Of a stretch of DNA of 64,000 nucleotides, positions 1 through 10,459 are shown one piece after another; position 1 is the first letter of the stretch; every line of letters begins with the position of its first letter. The stretch is from the NCBI GenBank assembly GCA_902615425.1, contig CACMPD010000003.1, positions 1 to 64,000 on the forward strand, read 5' to 3'. The notes under the pieces are model-generated. The model ran no database searches, was not told the DNA's origin, and saw only the letters and a list, made by a program, of their open reading frames with translations. The position numbers and the translations under genes are program-made. The DNA is from an uncultured Pelagibacteraceae bacterium. Lineage in GTDB: Bacteria; Pseudomonadota; Alphaproteobacteria; Pelagibacterales; Pelagibacteraceae.

Positions 1-923
1 AATATTTTCCAACCTAGTCTCATTAGTTGATCATATCTATATCTTGGAACAATCGCTTTGACCAAAGCAAAAAGAATAAATAAAAATAAAATTTTAAAAA
101 TTAACCAAAGAGCACCGGGTATTAAATTAAAAGGATAAAGATCGATTGGAGATAACCAGCCTCCTAAAAATAAAATTGACCCAAGTGCACACATTAACAA
201 AATATTTGCATACTCTCCCAACCAAAACATTGCATACATCATCCCAGAATATTCTGTTTGATAACCTGCAACTAATTCAGCCTCTGCTTCTGGTAAATCA
301 AAAGGTGGTCTATTCGTTTCAGCTAAAGCAGATATGAAAAAAATTACAAACATTGGAAATAATGGTATTACAAACCACATTTCTTTTTGAGCAACTACAA
401 TATCATTCAAGTTTAGAGAACCAACACATAATAAGACATTGATTATAATGATACCAATCGATACTTCATAAGATACCATTTGTGCAGCAGATCTAATTGC
501 TCCTAAAAAAGGATATTTTGAATTCGATGCCCATCCACCCATTATTATTCCATAAACACCCAATGACGAGACAGCAAAAATATATAAAATTCCAACATTT
601 ATATCTGCTAAGACTTGTTCAAGTCCAAAAGGAATTACAGCCCATGCTATTAAAGCTAGAGTCATTGTTATTATTGGAGCAAGAATAAAAATTACTTTGT
701 TTGAACTAGCAGGTATTATAATTTCCTTGAAAATATATTTTAAGGCGTCTGCTAGAGATTGTAATAAGCCAAATGGACCAACAACATTTGGACCTTGTCT
801 TTTTTGAACAAAAGCCCAAACTCTTCGATCTAACCACACAATCATAGCAACTGAAACTAAAACGGGCACTAATAAAAATAAAATTTTATAACTCTCTTGA
901 AAAATAATATTTAAGTATTCCAT
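1..923 (-). CDS. nuoH: NADH-quinone oxidoreductase subunit H, C-terminus beyond window
   Basis: Reading the minus strand from the ATG just downstream of nuoG gives an open frame (starting [16 protein letters not shown]) that runs off the left edge, so the C-terminus is missing. NuoH is the membrane subunit of complex I that helps form the quinone-binding site. The translation is strongly hydrophobic and its position directly after nuoG, 3 nt downstream of the nuoG stop, matches the conserved nuo order. The ORF track shows only shadow ORFs here because the gene is open at the edge. The start is placed relative to the nuoG stop and could be off by one base because of a nearby homopolymer. Confidence 0.9.
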   Translation of the reverse strand, partial: MEYLNIIFQESYKILFLLVPVLVSVAMIVWLDRRVWAFVQKRQGPNVVGPFGLLQSLADALKYIFKEIIIPASSNKVIFILAPIITMTLALIAWAVIPFGLEQVLADINVGILYIFAVSSLGVYGIIMGGWASNSKYPFLGAIRSAAQMVSYEVSIGIIIINVLLCVGSLNLNDIVVAQKEMWFVIPLFPMFVIFFISALAETNRPPFDLPEAEAELVAGYQTEYSGMMYAMFWLGEYANILLMCALGSILFLGGWLSPIDLYPFNLIPGALWLIFKILFLFILFALVKAIVPRYRYDQLMRLGWKI

Positions 924-926
924 GGA

Positions 927-2960
927 TTAACCTTCTGTCCCTGTTTTTTTTAAATCAACTTTCGCGTTATTACATTCAAGCATAGTTTTTGATGAACGTG
1001 CAATTACATTAGAAAAATAGTAGTCTTTATAATCAACTTTTAAAAATTCATCAGTAAAATCACTTTCATTTAATTTATCATCTAATTCTGTAGTTTGCTG
1101 ATCTTTATTCATCTTTAAGTAGTTAAACATACTACTTTCAAGCTCATCTTTATCATTAAAAAGTTTCCTATTATTCATAACCTCAGCGAGATCATTTATA
1201 ATTTGCCAGTCCTCTTTAGCATTACCTGGGGGGTAAGATGCTTTATAAGCTTTTTGTAATTTACCTTCCAAGTTAGTGTAATGTCCAGATTGTTCAGTGT
1301 AAGCAGCACCTGGTAAAATTATATCTGCAATTTCTGCACCTCTATCCCCATGACTTCCTTGATAGATAATAAATTCATCTTTCTTTTTAAAATTTAAATT
1401 ATCTTGGCCAAGTAAAAAAATAATTTCAAATTTATTTTCATGAAGTTCATCTAGAATTTTATTATTTTTATCAATGATGTCTAAATCTAGATTTCCAACT
1501 GTAGCTGCATCCACTGATAATATGTTAATTGGGTTCCAATCATCATTCAATTTATTATTCTTTGATAAAAATTTTTTAAATAAATTAAATAAATGACTTG
1601 CTGATTTTATTTTAAAAAAAGACTCACCAAATACAATCATTGGTTTTTTTGACTCAATAATTTCTTTTGACAATTCATTATTATTTTCAAATATATCTTT
1701 GATAGTTTTTACCTTCCCATTTAAACTTTGATAGCTGTAAGTTAAGTCTCCAAGATTATTTAAGGAAATAATTCTGGTATTATTACTTAAATATGCTTTT
1801 CGAATTCGCGCATTAATCATTGTTGCTTCAAATCTAGGATTTGTGCCTATCAATAAAATTAAATCTGCTTCTTCAATTCCGTTTATCGATGAATTGAATA
1901 AATAATTTTCTCTTTTAGAATTGTCGATAAATCTTTTTGTAGGTCTAAAATCATATTTTTTCGTACCAATTGTTCTTTCTAAAAATTCTTTAAAAACAAA
2001 ACTTGTCTCCATATTTGTTAGGTCACCAACAAACCCACAAATTTTATCTTTGTTTGCATTTTCTATTTTTGATTTGATGATTTTGTAAACCTCGTCCCAA
2101 GAGGCTTTTTCAAATTTATTATTATACTTTATATATGGAGTGTCTAATCTTTGATTTAATAATCCATCACAAGCATATCTTGTTTTATCTGAAATCCACT
2201 CTTCATTAATATCTTCATTTATAACAGGCAAAACTCTTTTTACTTCCCAATCATAGGTATCAACTCGAATATTTGAACCTACCGCATCCATAACATCAAT
2301 TGTCTGCGTTTTCTTTAATTCCCATGGTCTTGCTTCAAAAACATAAGGCTTAGATGTTAGAGCTCCTACTGGACAAAGATCGATTACGTTTCCTGATAGT
2401 TCTGATTGAACTGATTGTTCTAAATATGTAGTAATTTGCATATCCTCACCCCTTCCAATTGCACCTAACTCAGGAACTCCAGCTATCTCGGTTGCAAATC
2501 TCACACATCTTGTACAATGAATACATCTTGTCATTTGAGTTTTGATCAGTGGACCCATATTTTTCTCAGGCACTGCTCTTTTGTTTTCTTTAAATCTTGA
2601 CTTGTCTATTCCATAAAACATCGATTGATCTTGAAGATCACATTCCCCGCCCTGATCACACACTGGACAATCCAATGGATGATTTGCTAATAAAAACTCC
2701 ATCACACCTTTCCTTGATTTCTCTATTTTTGGAGTATTAGTTTTTATAACCATTCCATCTGCTGCGGGCATTGCACATGAGGCTATTGGTTTTGGAGATT
2801 TTTCCATTTCAACCAAACACATTCTGCAGTTACCAGCTATTGATAATTTTTCGTGATAACAAAATCTTGGTATTTCTGCACCTGCTTTTTCACAAGCTTG
2901 GAGAACAGTCAACCCTTCCTCAACCTCTACTTCAATATCATTAACTTTTAATTTAAGCAT
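927..2960 (-). CDS. nuoG: NADH-quinone oxidoreductase subunit G
   Basis: Peripheral-arm subunit of complex I carrying iron-sulfur clusters that pass electrons from NuoE/F towards quinone. The N-terminus shows a [2Fe-2S] ferredoxin domain (CYHEK...CRMCLVEME, about residues 34-52), then the His/Cys motif with [14 protein letters not shown] (about 98-111) and the CIHCTRC cluster motif near residue 147. The rest is the molybdopterin-oxidoreductase-like domain, which in complex I is not catalytic. At 677 aa it is in the usual range for alphaproteobacterial and mitochondrial 75-kDa subunits. Its start overlaps the nuoF stop by 8 nt, indicating translational coupling in the nuo operon. Confidence 0.97.
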   Translation of the reverse strand: MLKLKVNDIEVEVEEGLTVLQACEKAGAEIPRFCYHEKLSIAGNCRMCLVEMEKSPKPIASCAMPAADGMVIKTNTPKIEKSRKGVMEFLLANHPLDCPVCDQGGECDLQDQSMFYGIDKSRFKENKRAVPEKNMGPLIKTQMTRCIHCTRCVRFATEIAGVPELGAIGRGEDMQITTYLEQSVQSELSGNVIDLCPVGALTSKPYVFEARPWELKKTQTIDVMDAVGSNIRVDTYDWEVKRVLPVINEDINEEWISDKTRYACDGLLNQRLDTPYIKYNNKFEKASWDEVYKIIKSKIENANKDKICGFVGDLTNMETSFVFKEFLERTIGTKKYDFRPTKRFIDNSKRENYLFNSSINGIEEADLILLIGTNPRFEATMINARIRKAYLSNNTRIISLNNLGDLTYSYQSLNGKVKTIKDIFENNNELSKEIIESKKPMIVFGESFFKIKSASHLFNLFKKFLSKNNKLNDDWNPINILSVDAATVGNLDLDIIDKNNKILDELHENKFEIIFLLGQDNLNFKKKDEFIIYQGSHGDRGAEIADIILPGAAYTEQSGHYTNLEGKLQKAYKASYPPGNAKEDWQIINDLAEVMNNRKLFNDKDELESSMFNYLKMNKDQQTTELDDKLNESDFTDEFLKVDYKDYYFSNVIARSSKTMLECNNAKVDLKKTGTEG

Positions 2961-4281
2961 TTTTATCCAATAAGTGTTGATCTACTAAATAAGGAATATT
3001 CTTATTTTCTCTTACAATTGGATCAAATTTATTTCTTTTTTTAATTTCATCTTTAAAATGTCTTAATAAACCTTGAACTGGCCAAGAAGAACCCTCACCA
3101 AATGCACAAATCGTATGACCCTCTATTTGTTTTGTAACATCACCCAACATGTCTATCTCATCTTTAGATGCTTCTCCTTTTGCCATTCTTTCAAGCATTC
3201 TCCACATCCAGCCTGAACCTTCTCTACAAGGTGTACATTGGCCACAACTTTCATGTTTGTAAAATCTCGCTATTCGAGCCATACATTTTATAATGTCTTG
3301 ATCTTTATTAATCACAACTACACCAGCTGTGCCTAATCCACTTTTTTCAGCCATTAACGAGTCGAAGTCCATAGTCAAAGTCTCACATTTATCTTTTGGT
3401 ATTAATGGCATTGATGATCCACCAGGTATAACAGCTTGCAAATTATCCCAGCCACCTATGACACCCCCCGCATGTACTTCAATTAGTTCTTTTAATGGAA
3501 TGTTCATTTCTTCCTCAACATTACAAGGATTATTTACATTTCCAGATATACAAAAAATTTTGGTACCTGTATTTTTTTCTCTTCCCAAAGACGCAAACCA
3601 TTTACCACCTCTTCTCAGGATAGTTGGTACAACAGCTATGGTTTCCACATTATTAATTATTGTTGGGCAACCATAAAGTCCTATTAGTGCTGGAAAAGGA
3701 GGTTTTAGTCTTGGTTGACCTTTTTTTCCTTCAATACTCTCAAGTAATGCAGTTTCCTCTCCACAAATATATGCTCCGGCTCCATAGTGAATATAAATAT
3801 CTAAATCCCACCCAGTGCCTGCAGCGTTTTTACCTAATAGTTTTTTTTCATAAGCTTCGTCAATTGCTGCTTGTAGCTTTTGTCCATCTACGAAATATTC
3901 TCCTCTAATATAAATATAACAAACATGTGCTTGAATTGCATAAGATGCAATCAAACAACCTTCAATTAATTTATGAGGTTCAAATCTTAAAATATCTCTA
4001 TCTTTACAAGTTCCTGGCTCAGACTCATCTCCGTTAATCACTAAATAATGTGGTCTAGAGCCGACTTCTTTAGGTGCAAATGACCATTTTAAACCTGTTG
4101 GAAAACCTGCACCACCTCTTCCTCTAAGTTGAGAATCTTTGATTTCGTTTATAATCCAGTCTCTACCCTTATCTGTTATTTGTTTGGTATTTACCCAATC
4201 ACCTCTTTTTTGAGATGAAGATAGGTCAGGTCCCAAATCATTATATAAGTTTTGAAAAATTCTGTCTTGATCCTTAAGCAT
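2953..4281 (-). CDS. nuoF: NADH-quinone oxidoreductase subunit F (FMN, NADH-binding)
   Basis: This subunit binds NADH and FMN and is where electrons enter complex I. The glycine-rich nucleotide motif [14 protein letters not shown] is near residue 54. The FMN-region motif [13 protein letters not shown] lies near residue 167, and the [4Fe-4S] ligands [11 protein letters not shown] near residue 345 are intact. Its length of 442 aa is typical. It overlaps both neighbours, by 8 nt with each of nuoE and nuoG. Nothing departs from the family pattern. Confidence 0.98.
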   Translation of the reverse strand: MLKDQDRIFQNLYNDLGPDLSSSQKRGDWVNTKQITDKGRDWIINEIKDSQLRGRGGAGFPTGLKWSFAPKEVGSRPHYLVINGDESEPGTCKDRDILRFEPHKLIEGCLIASYAIQAHVCYIYIRGEYFVDGQKLQAAIDEAYEKKLLGKNAAGTGWDLDIYIHYGAGAYICGEETALLESIEGKKGQPRLKPPFPALIGLYGCPTIINNVETIAVVPTILRRGGKWFASLGREKNTGTKIFCISGNVNNPCNVEEEMNIPLKELIEVHAGGVIGGWDNLQAVIPGGSSMPLIPKDKCETLTMDFDSLMAEKSGLGTAGVVVINKDQDIIKCMARIARFYKHESCGQCTPCREGSGWMWRMLERMAKGEASKDEIDMLGDVTKQIEGHTICAFGEGSSWPVQGLLRHFKDEIKKRNKFDPIVRENKNIPYLVDQHLLDKNA

Positions 4282-4882
4282 TTTTTTGATCCATTAATGT
4301 TTTTCTATTATTTTCTGGTTCATTATTTACTCTTCCCCTATAGGAGCCAGGTGTTGGTTTTTCTCCATTTAGAATTTTATCCAAAATTTTTAAAGTTTTT
4401 TCTTTATCAAGATCCTCATAGTAGTCATCATTAATTTGCATCATCGGGGCATTGACACATGCGCCAAGACACTCAACTTCCATCCACGAACAACTTTTAT
4501 CATTTGAAAGGACTGACTCATGTTCTGAAATTTTTTCTTTACATGCCTCGACTAATTTGTTTGCACCCCTTATCATACATGGAGTTGTGGTACACACTTG
4601 AACAAAATACTTACCTACGGGTGATAAATTATACATGCTGTAGAAAGTAGCAACTTCATATACTTTTATGTATGGCATATCTAAAAATTTTGCGATGTGT
4701 TTCATTGCAGCTAAAGGTATCCAGTTATCATTTTGTTTTTGAGCTAAATATAATAATGCCATCACAGCACTTTGTTGTTTACCTTCTGGATATTTGGCAA
4801 CAATACTTTTTGCTGCCTCTAATGAAGAAGCGTTAAATTCAAAATTTTCAGGTTGGTTTTTTGCAGGTCTTCTTAAACTCAT
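4274..4882 (-). CDS. nuoE: NADH-quinone oxidoreductase subunit E (24 kDa, 2Fe-2S)
   Basis: NuoE is the thioredoxin-fold [2Fe-2S] partner of NuoF. The four cluster ligands are visible in two pairs: CTTTPC near residue 97 and CLGAC near residue 138. The N-terminal helical region ([18 protein letters not shown]) also matches the family. The gene is 202 aa long. Its ATG overlaps the nuoD stop by 4 nt in the ATGA arrangement, so the two are probably translationally coupled. The lysine- and asparagine-rich tail after about residue 175 looks like a lineage-specific extension. Confidence 0.97.
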   Translation of the reverse strand: MSLRRPAKNQPENFEFNASSLEAAKSIVAKYPEGKQQSAVMALLYLAQKQNDNWIPLAAMKHIAKFLDMPYIKVYEVATFYSMYNLSPVGKYFVQVCTTTPCMIRGANKLVEACKEKISEHESVLSNDKSCSWMEVECLGACVNAPMMQINDDYYEDLDKEKTLKILDKILNGEKPTPGSYRGRVNNEPENNRKTLMDQKNA

Positions 4883-6054
4883 CTATCGACCTCCCCAAAA
4901 ACTATATCAAGTGAACCAAGAACAGCAGGCACATCCGCTAACATGTGACCCTTAATTAAATAATCCATTGATTGTAAGTGTGAAAATCCTGGAGCTCTAA
5001 TCTTACACTTGTAAGGTTTACTTGATCCATCCGAGATTAAATAAACACCAAATTCACCTTTAGGTGCTTCGACGGCAGTATAAATTTCATCTTTTGGTAC
5101 TCGATATCCCTCAGTAAATAATTTAAAGTGATGTATCAATGCTTCCATAGATTGTTTTATTTCTGCTTTAGATGGTGGAGATATTTTACCATCAAAAGTT
5201 TTAATTGGACCTTTTTCCATCCTCGCTAAACATTGTTTTATAATTGATACACTTTCTTTCATTTCCTCAATTCTACATAAGTATCGATCGTAACAATCAC
5301 CATTTTTACCTACTGGAATTTTAAATTCTAATTGATCGTAACAATCATAGGGTTGAGATTTTCTTAAATCCCAAGGGATCCCTGAACCTCTGATCATTAC
5401 ACCGCTAAAAGAGTAATCTAACGCATCATCTTTAGTTACCACTCCAATATCTACATTTCTTTGCTTAAATATTCTATTATCAGTTAAAAGATTCTCGAGA
5501 TCATTTATTATTTTTGGGAAAGTTTCACAAAATTTCGCTATATCGTTTTCTAAACCAGCTGGTAAATCTTGATGAACTCCACCAGCTCTAAAATAATTAG
5601 CGTGCAATCTTGATCCAGATGCTCGTTCGTAAAAAGTCATTAATGTCTCTCTTTCCTCAAATCCCCATAATGATGGTGTTAATGCACCCACATCTAAAGC
5701 TTGAGTAGTAACATTTAATATATGGCTTAATATTCTTCCAATTTCACAAAACATAACTCTTATATATTGTGCTCTTATTGGAACATCGATATCTAGAATT
5801 TTTTCTATAGCTAAGGCAAAGGCATGTTCTTGGTTCATGGGAGCAACATAATCAAGTCGATCAAAATATGGGACAGCTTGCATATATGTTTTATTTTCAA
5901 TCAATTTTTCTGTTCCTCGATGCAATAAACCAATATGCGGGTCTGCTTTTTCTACAACCTCGCCATCCAGTTCAAGAATTAGTCTTAACACACCATGGGC
6001 AGCTGGATGTTGTGGACCAAAATTCAAATTTAGATTTTTAATTTTTTTTGTCAT
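4879..6054 (-). CDS. nuoD: NADH-quinone oxidoreductase subunit D (49 kDa)
   Basis: NuoD is the hydrogenase-like subunit that lines the quinone cavity of complex I. The N-terminal motif [15 protein letters not shown] (about residues 11-25) and [12 protein letters not shown] (about 41-52) are diagnostic, and the C-terminus ends in the conserved DIVFGEVDR. The length of 391 aa is normal. As in other alphaproteobacteria, nuoC and nuoD are separate genes rather than the fused nuoCD of enterobacteria; here they overlap by 17 nt. Confidence 0.98.
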   Translation of the reverse strand: MTKKIKNLNLNFGPQHPAAHGVLRLILELDGEVVEKADPHIGLLHRGTEKLIENKTYMQAVPYFDRLDYVAPMNQEHAFALAIEKILDIDVPIRAQYIRVMFCEIGRILSHILNVTTQALDVGALTPSLWGFEERETLMTFYERASGSRLHANYFRAGGVHQDLPAGLENDIAKFCETFPKIINDLENLLTDNRIFKQRNVDIGVVTKDDALDYSFSGVMIRGSGIPWDLRKSQPYDCYDQLEFKIPVGKNGDCYDRYLCRIEEMKESVSIIKQCLARMEKGPIKTFDGKISPPSKAEIKQSMEALIHHFKLFTEGYRVPKDEIYTAVEAPKGEFGVYLISDGSSKPYKCKIRAPGFSHLQSMDYLIKGHMLADVPAVLGSLDIVFGEVDR

Positions 6055-6643
6055 TAGTTTCTGATATTTCTTTTATATATTTTGTTCCTTCCCAAGGACT
6101 TTCATAATCAAAATTTCTATAATTTTGTTCTAGTTTTACAGGTTCATTGATAACCTTTTTTTTCTCTTCGCTGTATCTAACTTCAGAATGGCCCGTCAAA
6201 GGAAAATCTTTTCTTAATGGATGGCCTTCAAAACCATAGTCAGTCAAAATTCTTCTTAAATCAGGATGATTTTTAAAGTTTACACCATACATATCAAAAA
6301 CTTCTCTTTCCATCCAATTTGCTGATGGAAATACAGTTGTTAAAGAGGAGATAAGCTCATTTTCATTGATAAAATAACTTAGGATCATTCTATGGTTAAA
6401 TTCATGACTTAAGAATAAATACACAATTTTAAATCTTTGAGTTTCCTCAGGATAATCTACAACTGTAATATCAATAAGCTGTCTAAACTTAGTATCTTTG
6501 TTTGTTTTTATAAATAAAACAACGTCAATTAAATCTTCTTTATCAATTTCAACATAAATTTGATTATGTTTAATTGAAGTCTTATTAATTTTTGTCGTAA
6601 GTTCTGAATTTATCTTTTTCTCTAAATCAATTAAATTATTCAT
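6038..6643 (-). CDS. nuoC: NADH-quinone oxidoreductase subunit C (30 kDa)
   Basis: Peripheral-arm structural subunit of complex I that contacts NuoD. The family signature is in the second half: [42 protein letters not shown] resembles the 30-kDa consensus closely (about residues 110-150). The gene is 201 aa. It lies 1 nt downstream of nuoB and overlaps nuoD. The N-terminal third is more divergent and lysine-rich, as is common in low-GC alphaproteobacteria. Confidence 0.97.
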   Translation of the reverse strand: MNNLIDLEKKINSELTTKINKTSIKHNQIYVEIDKEDLIDVVLFIKTNKDTKFRQLIDITVVDYPEETQRFKIVYLFLSHEFNHRMILSYFINENELISSLTTVFPSANWMEREVFDMYGVNFKNHPDLRRILTDYGFEGHPLRKDFPLTGHSEVRYSEEKKKVINEPVKLEQNYRNFDYESPWEGTKYIKEISETNDKKN

Positions 6644-6644
6644 T

Positions 6645-7160
6645 TTACCTATTAAAAGATCCTTTATTTCTAATTTTTTTTTGTAATTGCATTATTCCAT
6701 ATAACAGTGCTTCAGCGGAAGGTGGACAACCTGGTACATAAACATCAACTGGCACAATACGATCACAACCTCTTACAACAGAATATGAATAATGATAGTA
6801 ACCTCCACCATTAGCACAACTTCCCATTGATATAACATATCTTGGTTCTGGCATTTGATCATAAACTTTTCTTAATGCTGGTGCCATCTTATTTGTTAAA
6901 GTACCTGCAACAATCATAACATCAGATTGTCTAGGTGATCCCCTTGGAGCAGCACCAAACCTCTCAAGATCATATCTTGGCATGGCTGTTTGCATCATTT
7001 CAACCGCACAGCAAGCAAGACCAAAAGTCATCCAATGCAAAGATCCAGATCTTGACCAATTTACTAAATTTTCTAATGAAGTAGTTATAAATCCATTCTT
7101 GCCAAAATCTTCCGCAAGTTGTTTAAATTCATCAGGTACTTGATCTAATTTATTATTCAT
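6645..7160 (-). CDS. nuoB: NADH-quinone oxidoreductase subunit B (N2 cluster)
   Basis: NuoB carries the terminal cluster N2, which reduces quinone. The tandem cysteine motif LACCAVEMM (about residue 50), the [21 protein letters not shown] segment (about 115) and [14 protein letters not shown] (about 145) provide the four ligands and are intact. Its length of 171 aa is typical. It sits 11 nt after nuoA and 1 nt before nuoC, consistent with a single transcript. Confidence 0.98.
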   Translation of the reverse strand: MNNKLDQVPDEFKQLAEDFGKNGFITTSLENLVNWSRSGSLHWMTFGLACCAVEMMQTAMPRYDLERFGAAPRGSPRQSDVMIVAGTLTNKMAPALRKVYDQMPEPRYVISMGSCANGGGYYHYSYSVVRGCDRIVPVDVYVPGCPPSAEALLYGIMQLQKKIRNKGSFNR

Positions 7161-7171
7161 TTAAAAAAATT

Positions 7172-7540
7172 TTATTCCCAGTCTAATGCACCTTTTTTCC
7201 ATTCATAAATAAATCCGATTGTAAGTATGAATAAAAAAATCATCATTGACGTAAAACCCAAGATACCAATATTTCCCAAAGAAATTGCCCACGGAAATAA
7301 AAATGCAATTTCAAGGTCAAAAATAATAAATAAAATTGCAACTAAATAAAACCTCACATCAAATTCCATTCTTGAATCTTGAAATGGTTCAAATCCACAT
7401 TCATAAGCTGATAACTTCTCTGGATCTGGATTTTTTGGAGATAAGATAAAATTAATTACTATAAAGGCACAACTCAGTCCTAAAGCTATAATTAGGAATA
7501 ATATTATAGGTAAATAATCTTTTAAAAATTCCGCTGTCAT
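7172..7540 (-). CDS. nuoA: NADH-quinone oxidoreductase subunit A
   Basis: Small membrane subunit of complex I with three predicted transmembrane helices (about residues 10-32, 63-85, 90-112). The loop motif [39 protein letters not shown] matches the conserved NuoA/ND3 loop with its cysteine. It is 122 aa long and is the first gene of the nuo operon. A 106-bp gap separates it from the tRNA-Asp gene upstream, which is where any nuo promoter or read-through from the tRNAs would act. Confidence 0.97.
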   Translation of the reverse strand: MTAEFLKDYLPIILFLIIALGLSCAFIVINFILSPKNPDPEKLSAYECGFEPFQDSRMEFDVRFYLVAILFIIFDLEIAFLFPWAISLGNIGILGFTSMMIFLFILTIGFIYEWKKGALDWE

Positions 7541-7614
7541 GGAGGAATATATATCATTTTTTAAAGCTAGATGAAGTGGTGTTAGGTCACATTATTCAAA
7601 ATATACAGCTCAAT

Positions 7615-7629
7615 TGATAACGATTATCA
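7615..7629. promoter_or_regulatory. Inverted repeat TGATAA-CGA-TTATCA upstream of nuoA
   Basis: A perfect 6-bp inverted repeat around a 3-bp centre lies in the 106-bp gap between tRNA-Asp and nuoA. It is flanked by agc and gct, which extends the dyad loosely. Its size suits a small dimeric regulator, but no regulator is identifiable from sequence alone. It could also be a remnant of a weak terminator after the tRNA. Confidence 0.3.
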
Positions 7630-7646
7630 GCTTTAAATTTAATAAG

Positions 7647-7723
7647 TGGCGGGAGTGAAGGGACTCGAACCCTCGACCTATCGCGTGACAGGCGATCGCT
7701 CTAACCAACTGAGCTACACCCCC
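7647..7723 (-). tRNA. tRNA-Asp (GTC)
   Basis: The minus strand folds as a complete tRNA: acceptor GGGGGTG pairs with CACTCCC, the D-arm reads AGCTCAGTTGGTTAGAGC, the T-arm contains GGTTCGAGTCC and the CCA end is encoded. The anticodon loop CTGTCAC places GTC as anticodon, so it reads Asp codons. It lies 12 bases downstream of tRNA-Val on the same strand and the two are probably co-transcribed. Confidence 0.97.
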
Positions 7724-7735
7724 ACTTTTGATTCT

Positions 7736-7811
7736 TGGTGGGCAGTAAAGGACTCGAACCTTTGACCCCCTCGGTGTAAACGAGATGCTCTACCAACTGA
7801 GCTAACCGCCC
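7736..7811 (-). tRNA. tRNA-Val (TAC)
   Basis: On the minus strand, acceptor GGGCGGT pairs with ACTGCCC, allowing one G-T pair. D-arm, T-arm (GGTTCGAGTCC) and an encoded CCA end are present. The anticodon loop TTTACAC gives anticodon TAC, a valine tRNA. It is the promoter-proximal member of a two-tRNA unit. Confidence 0.97.
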
Positions 7812-7826
7812 AAAACCAAAATGTTG

Positions 7827-7854
7827 GTTATATCTTTTAGTAAAATAAGGTCAA
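7827..7854 (-). promoter_or_regulatory. Sigma-70-like promoter for tRNA-Val/tRNA-Asp
   Basis: On the minus strand TTGACC is followed after 16 bases by TATAAC, and the tRNA-Val 5' end begins about 16 bases further on. This is the expected geometry for a short tRNA leader. No experimental start site is known. Confidence 0.55.
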
Positions 7855-7888
7855 GATTAATTAGTTGTTATAAATAAAAGATAATTTT

Positions 7889-8008
7889 TTAGAATCCACC
7901 TCTCCAATTATTTTTGGAGTTGAAATTATCTTTCTCTGTTTTCGATGTCGGTCTTGTTAGATAATAAGTGACAAAAACTACTATTAATAAAATTATATAA
8001 AGTTCCAT
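7889..8008 (-). CDS. Single-helix microprotein downstream of lon (39 aa)
   Basis: A complete ATG-to-stop frame of 39 codons, too short for the ORF track, lies 11 nt downstream of the lon stop on the same strand. It begins MELYIILLIVVFVTYYL, one strongly hydrophobic helix, and ends with a polar tail (SKNNWRGGF). The layout (N-out helix, short cytosolic or periplasmic tail) resembles many one-helix bacterial microproteins. Function is unknown. Position suggests co-transcription with lon, but conservation cannot be checked here. Confidence 0.5.
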   Translation of the reverse strand: MELYIILLIVVFVTYYLTRPTSKTEKDNFNSKNNWRGGF

Positions 8009-8019
8009 AATTAAATTTT

Positions 8020-10398
8020 TTATTGAATGCTTGCTTGAGACTTGTCGTCTTTTTTAGAAATATCAACTTCAACCCACTCTGTTTTTTTAAGCTCCTTAGT
8101 TAAAGCAATCTTTAAAACTTCATCGGCATACTCAACAGGGGTTATCTTGATTTCATCAATTATTTTTTTTGGCATATCAACTAAATCTTTCTCATTTTCT
8201 TTTGGAATTAAGACCTCTTTGATTCCTGCTCTATGCGCTGCAATAAGTTTTTCTTTTAAGCCACCAATTGGCAATACTTGACCTGTTAAAGTGATCTCAC
8301 CAGTCATTGCAACATCTCTCTTAACTGGAATGTTTGTTATAGAAGATACTATAGACGTAACCATCCCAATTCCCGCTGATGGACCATCTTTTGGTGTGGC
8401 ACCCTCTGGAACGTGGATATGAAAATCTTTTTTCTCAAACAATGGAGGTATTATTCCATACTCTAAACATTTAGATCTAACAAAAGATTTTGCAGCTTTG
8501 ACTGACTCTTGCATCACATCTCCAAGCTTACCAGTTATTTGCATTCTTCCCTTACCTGGCATTGTAGCGGTTTCAATTTTCAAAATTTCTCCACCATATT
8601 CAGTCCATGCCAACCCAGTAACTATTCCTACTCTATTTTCAGTTTCCAATTCACCTGATTTAAACTTGGGAATACCTAAAAAATCTGACAAATTTTCCTT
8701 ATTAATCTTGACTTCTTTTTCTTCTCCAGAAACAACTTTCTTAACTACTTTTCTAGCAACTTTAGAAATTTCTCTTTCTAAATTTCTAACTCCAGACTCT
8801 TTTGTGTAACTTCTGATAATTTCTTGAATTATGTCATTTTGTAAACTCATCTCTTTTTCTTTGACGCCATTATCTTTAATTTGTTTTGGTAATAAATATT
8901 TGTTTGCGATACTTATTTTTTCGTCCTCTGTATAACCTGCAAGCCTTATAACCTCCATTCTATCTAATAGAGGTGGAAGAATATTTAAAGTGTTAGCTGT
9001 TGTAACAAACATAACATCAGACAAATCGTAATCAACTTCAAGGTAATGATCATTAAAAGTTGTATTTTGCTCAGGATCTAATGCTTCGAGCAATGCTGAA
9101 GATGGGTCTCCTCGATAATCATTACCAATTTTATCAATCTCATCTAAAAGAATTAATGGATTTTTTGTACCAGCTTTTTTCATCATTTGGATTATTTTAC
9201 CAGGAAGAGAACCTATGTATGTTCTTCTGTGTCCTCTTATTTCTGCTTCATCTCTCATACCGCCAACTGACATTCTCACAAATTCTCTATTAGTAGCTTT
9301 TGCTATTGATTTTCCTAGTGATGTTTTACCAACACCAGGAGGACCAACTAAACATAAAATAGGTCCTTTGATTTTTTCCATTCTTTTTTGAACAGCTAAA
9401 AATTCTATAATTCTCTCTTTTACTTTTTCTAAACCAAAGTGGTCTTTATCTAATATTTCTAAAGCTTTTTTAAGATCTATATCTACTGCACTTTTTTTAT
9501 GCCATGGTAATTCCGTCATCCAATCCAAATAATTTCTTACAACTGTTGCCTCAGCTGACATTGGACTCATATTTTTTAATTTTTTTAATTCCTGCAAACA
9601 TTTCTTTTCAACCTCTTTAGGCATTCTCGCTTTAATTATTGCTTTATTGAGGCTAGTATTTTCATCTTTTCCATCTTCAATTTCACCTAATTCTTTTTGG
9701 ATAGCTTTTAGTTGTTCATTTAAATAATATTCTCTTTGAGTTTTTTCCATTTGCGTTTTAACTCTGCCACGAATTCTTTTTTCAACACCAATTATGCTAG
9801 TCTCGTTCTCCATTATCTTGATTATTGAATTTAATCTTTTCTTTACATCTATAGTTTCGAAAATTTGTTGTTTTTCTGAAATAGTTGCAGTTATATGAGA
9901 TGCAATATTATCAGCAATCTGAGAAGGGTCTTTTAATTGTTTGATAGAATTAATAGTTTCATTAGAAATTTTTTTGTTAATTGATGTTAATTTTTCTAAT
10001 CTTCTTAAAGCTGTTGCTGCTAGTGGATATAAATCTTCATCTTTAGTTAAAACATCGTTATAGTGAGTAAATTCACAAGTAATGAATTTTTCATTGTCCT
10101 TGAAATCTAAAATTTTAACTCTTTTTATTCCTTCCACTAAAACTTTAACAGTTCCATCCGGTAGTTTTAAAAGTTGAAGAATACTACCTTCACAACCGTA
10201 CATAAAAATGTCTGTCTTTTTTGGATCATCTATTTCTGAATTTTTTTGGGTTACCAAAATAATCTTTTTATCTTTTTTCATTACTTCATTAAGAGCAGAA
10301 ATAGATTTATCTCTGCCCACGAAGAGAGGAATCACCATGCTTGGGAACACCACTATGTCTCTAAGTGGTAATAAAGGTAATGAAATTTTAACATCCAT
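8020..10398 (-). CDS. lon: ATP-dependent protease Lon
   Basis: Cytosolic AAA+ serine protease that degrades misfolded and regulatory proteins. Domains in order: N-terminal substrate-binding domain (LPLLPLRDIVVFPSMVIPL), AAA+ module with Walker A GPPGVGKT near residue 350 and Walker B PLILLDEIDKI, and the protease domain with catalytic Ser in PKDGPSAGIGM (about 675) and Lys in GGLKEKLIAA (about 718). At 792 aa it is full length. It lies downstream of clpX on the same strand with a 61-bp gap. The clpX-lon pairing is common in proteobacteria. Confidence 0.98.
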   Translation of the reverse strand: MDVKISLPLLPLRDIVVFPSMVIPLFVGRDKSISALNEVMKKDKKIILVTQKNSEIDDPKKTDIFMYGCEGSILQLLKLPDGTVKVLVEGIKRVKILDFKDNEKFITCEFTHYNDVLTKDEDLYPLAATALRRLEKLTSINKKISNETINSIKQLKDPSQIADNIASHITATISEKQQIFETIDVKKRLNSIIKIMENETSIIGVEKRIRGRVKTQMEKTQREYYLNEQLKAIQKELGEIEDGKDENTSLNKAIIKARMPKEVEKKCLQELKKLKNMSPMSAEATVVRNYLDWMTELPWHKKSAVDIDLKKALEILDKDHFGLEKVKERIIEFLAVQKRMEKIKGPILCLVGPPGVGKTSLGKSIAKATNREFVRMSVGGMRDEAEIRGHRRTYIGSLPGKIIQMMKKAGTKNPLILLDEIDKIGNDYRGDPSSALLEALDPEQNTTFNDHYLEVDYDLSDVMFVTTANTLNILPPLLDRMEVIRLAGYTEDEKISIANKYLLPKQIKDNGVKEKEMSLQNDIIQEIIRSYTKESGVRNLEREISKVARKVVKKVVSGEEKEVKINKENLSDFLGIPKFKSGELETENRVGIVTGLAWTEYGGEILKIETATMPGKGRMQITGKLGDVMQESVKAAKSFVRSKCLEYGIIPPLFEKKDFHIHVPEGATPKDGPSAGIGMVTSIVSSITNIPVKRDVAMTGEITLTGQVLPIGGLKEKLIAAHRAGIKEVLIPKENEKDLVDMPKKIIDEIKITPVEYADEVLKIALTKELKKTEWVEVDISKKDDKSQASIQ

Positions 10399-10459
10399 GA
10401 TTATTAATATGGATATTATAAATTATATTGCAATACCTTTTTCTTATTTATTAAGGATA

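Noticed and set aside
3329-3908. Plus-strand ORFs of 115 and 82 aa inside nuoF
   Set aside because: They lie antisense to a fully intact NuoF with all motifs and have no recognisable domain; shadow ORFs.
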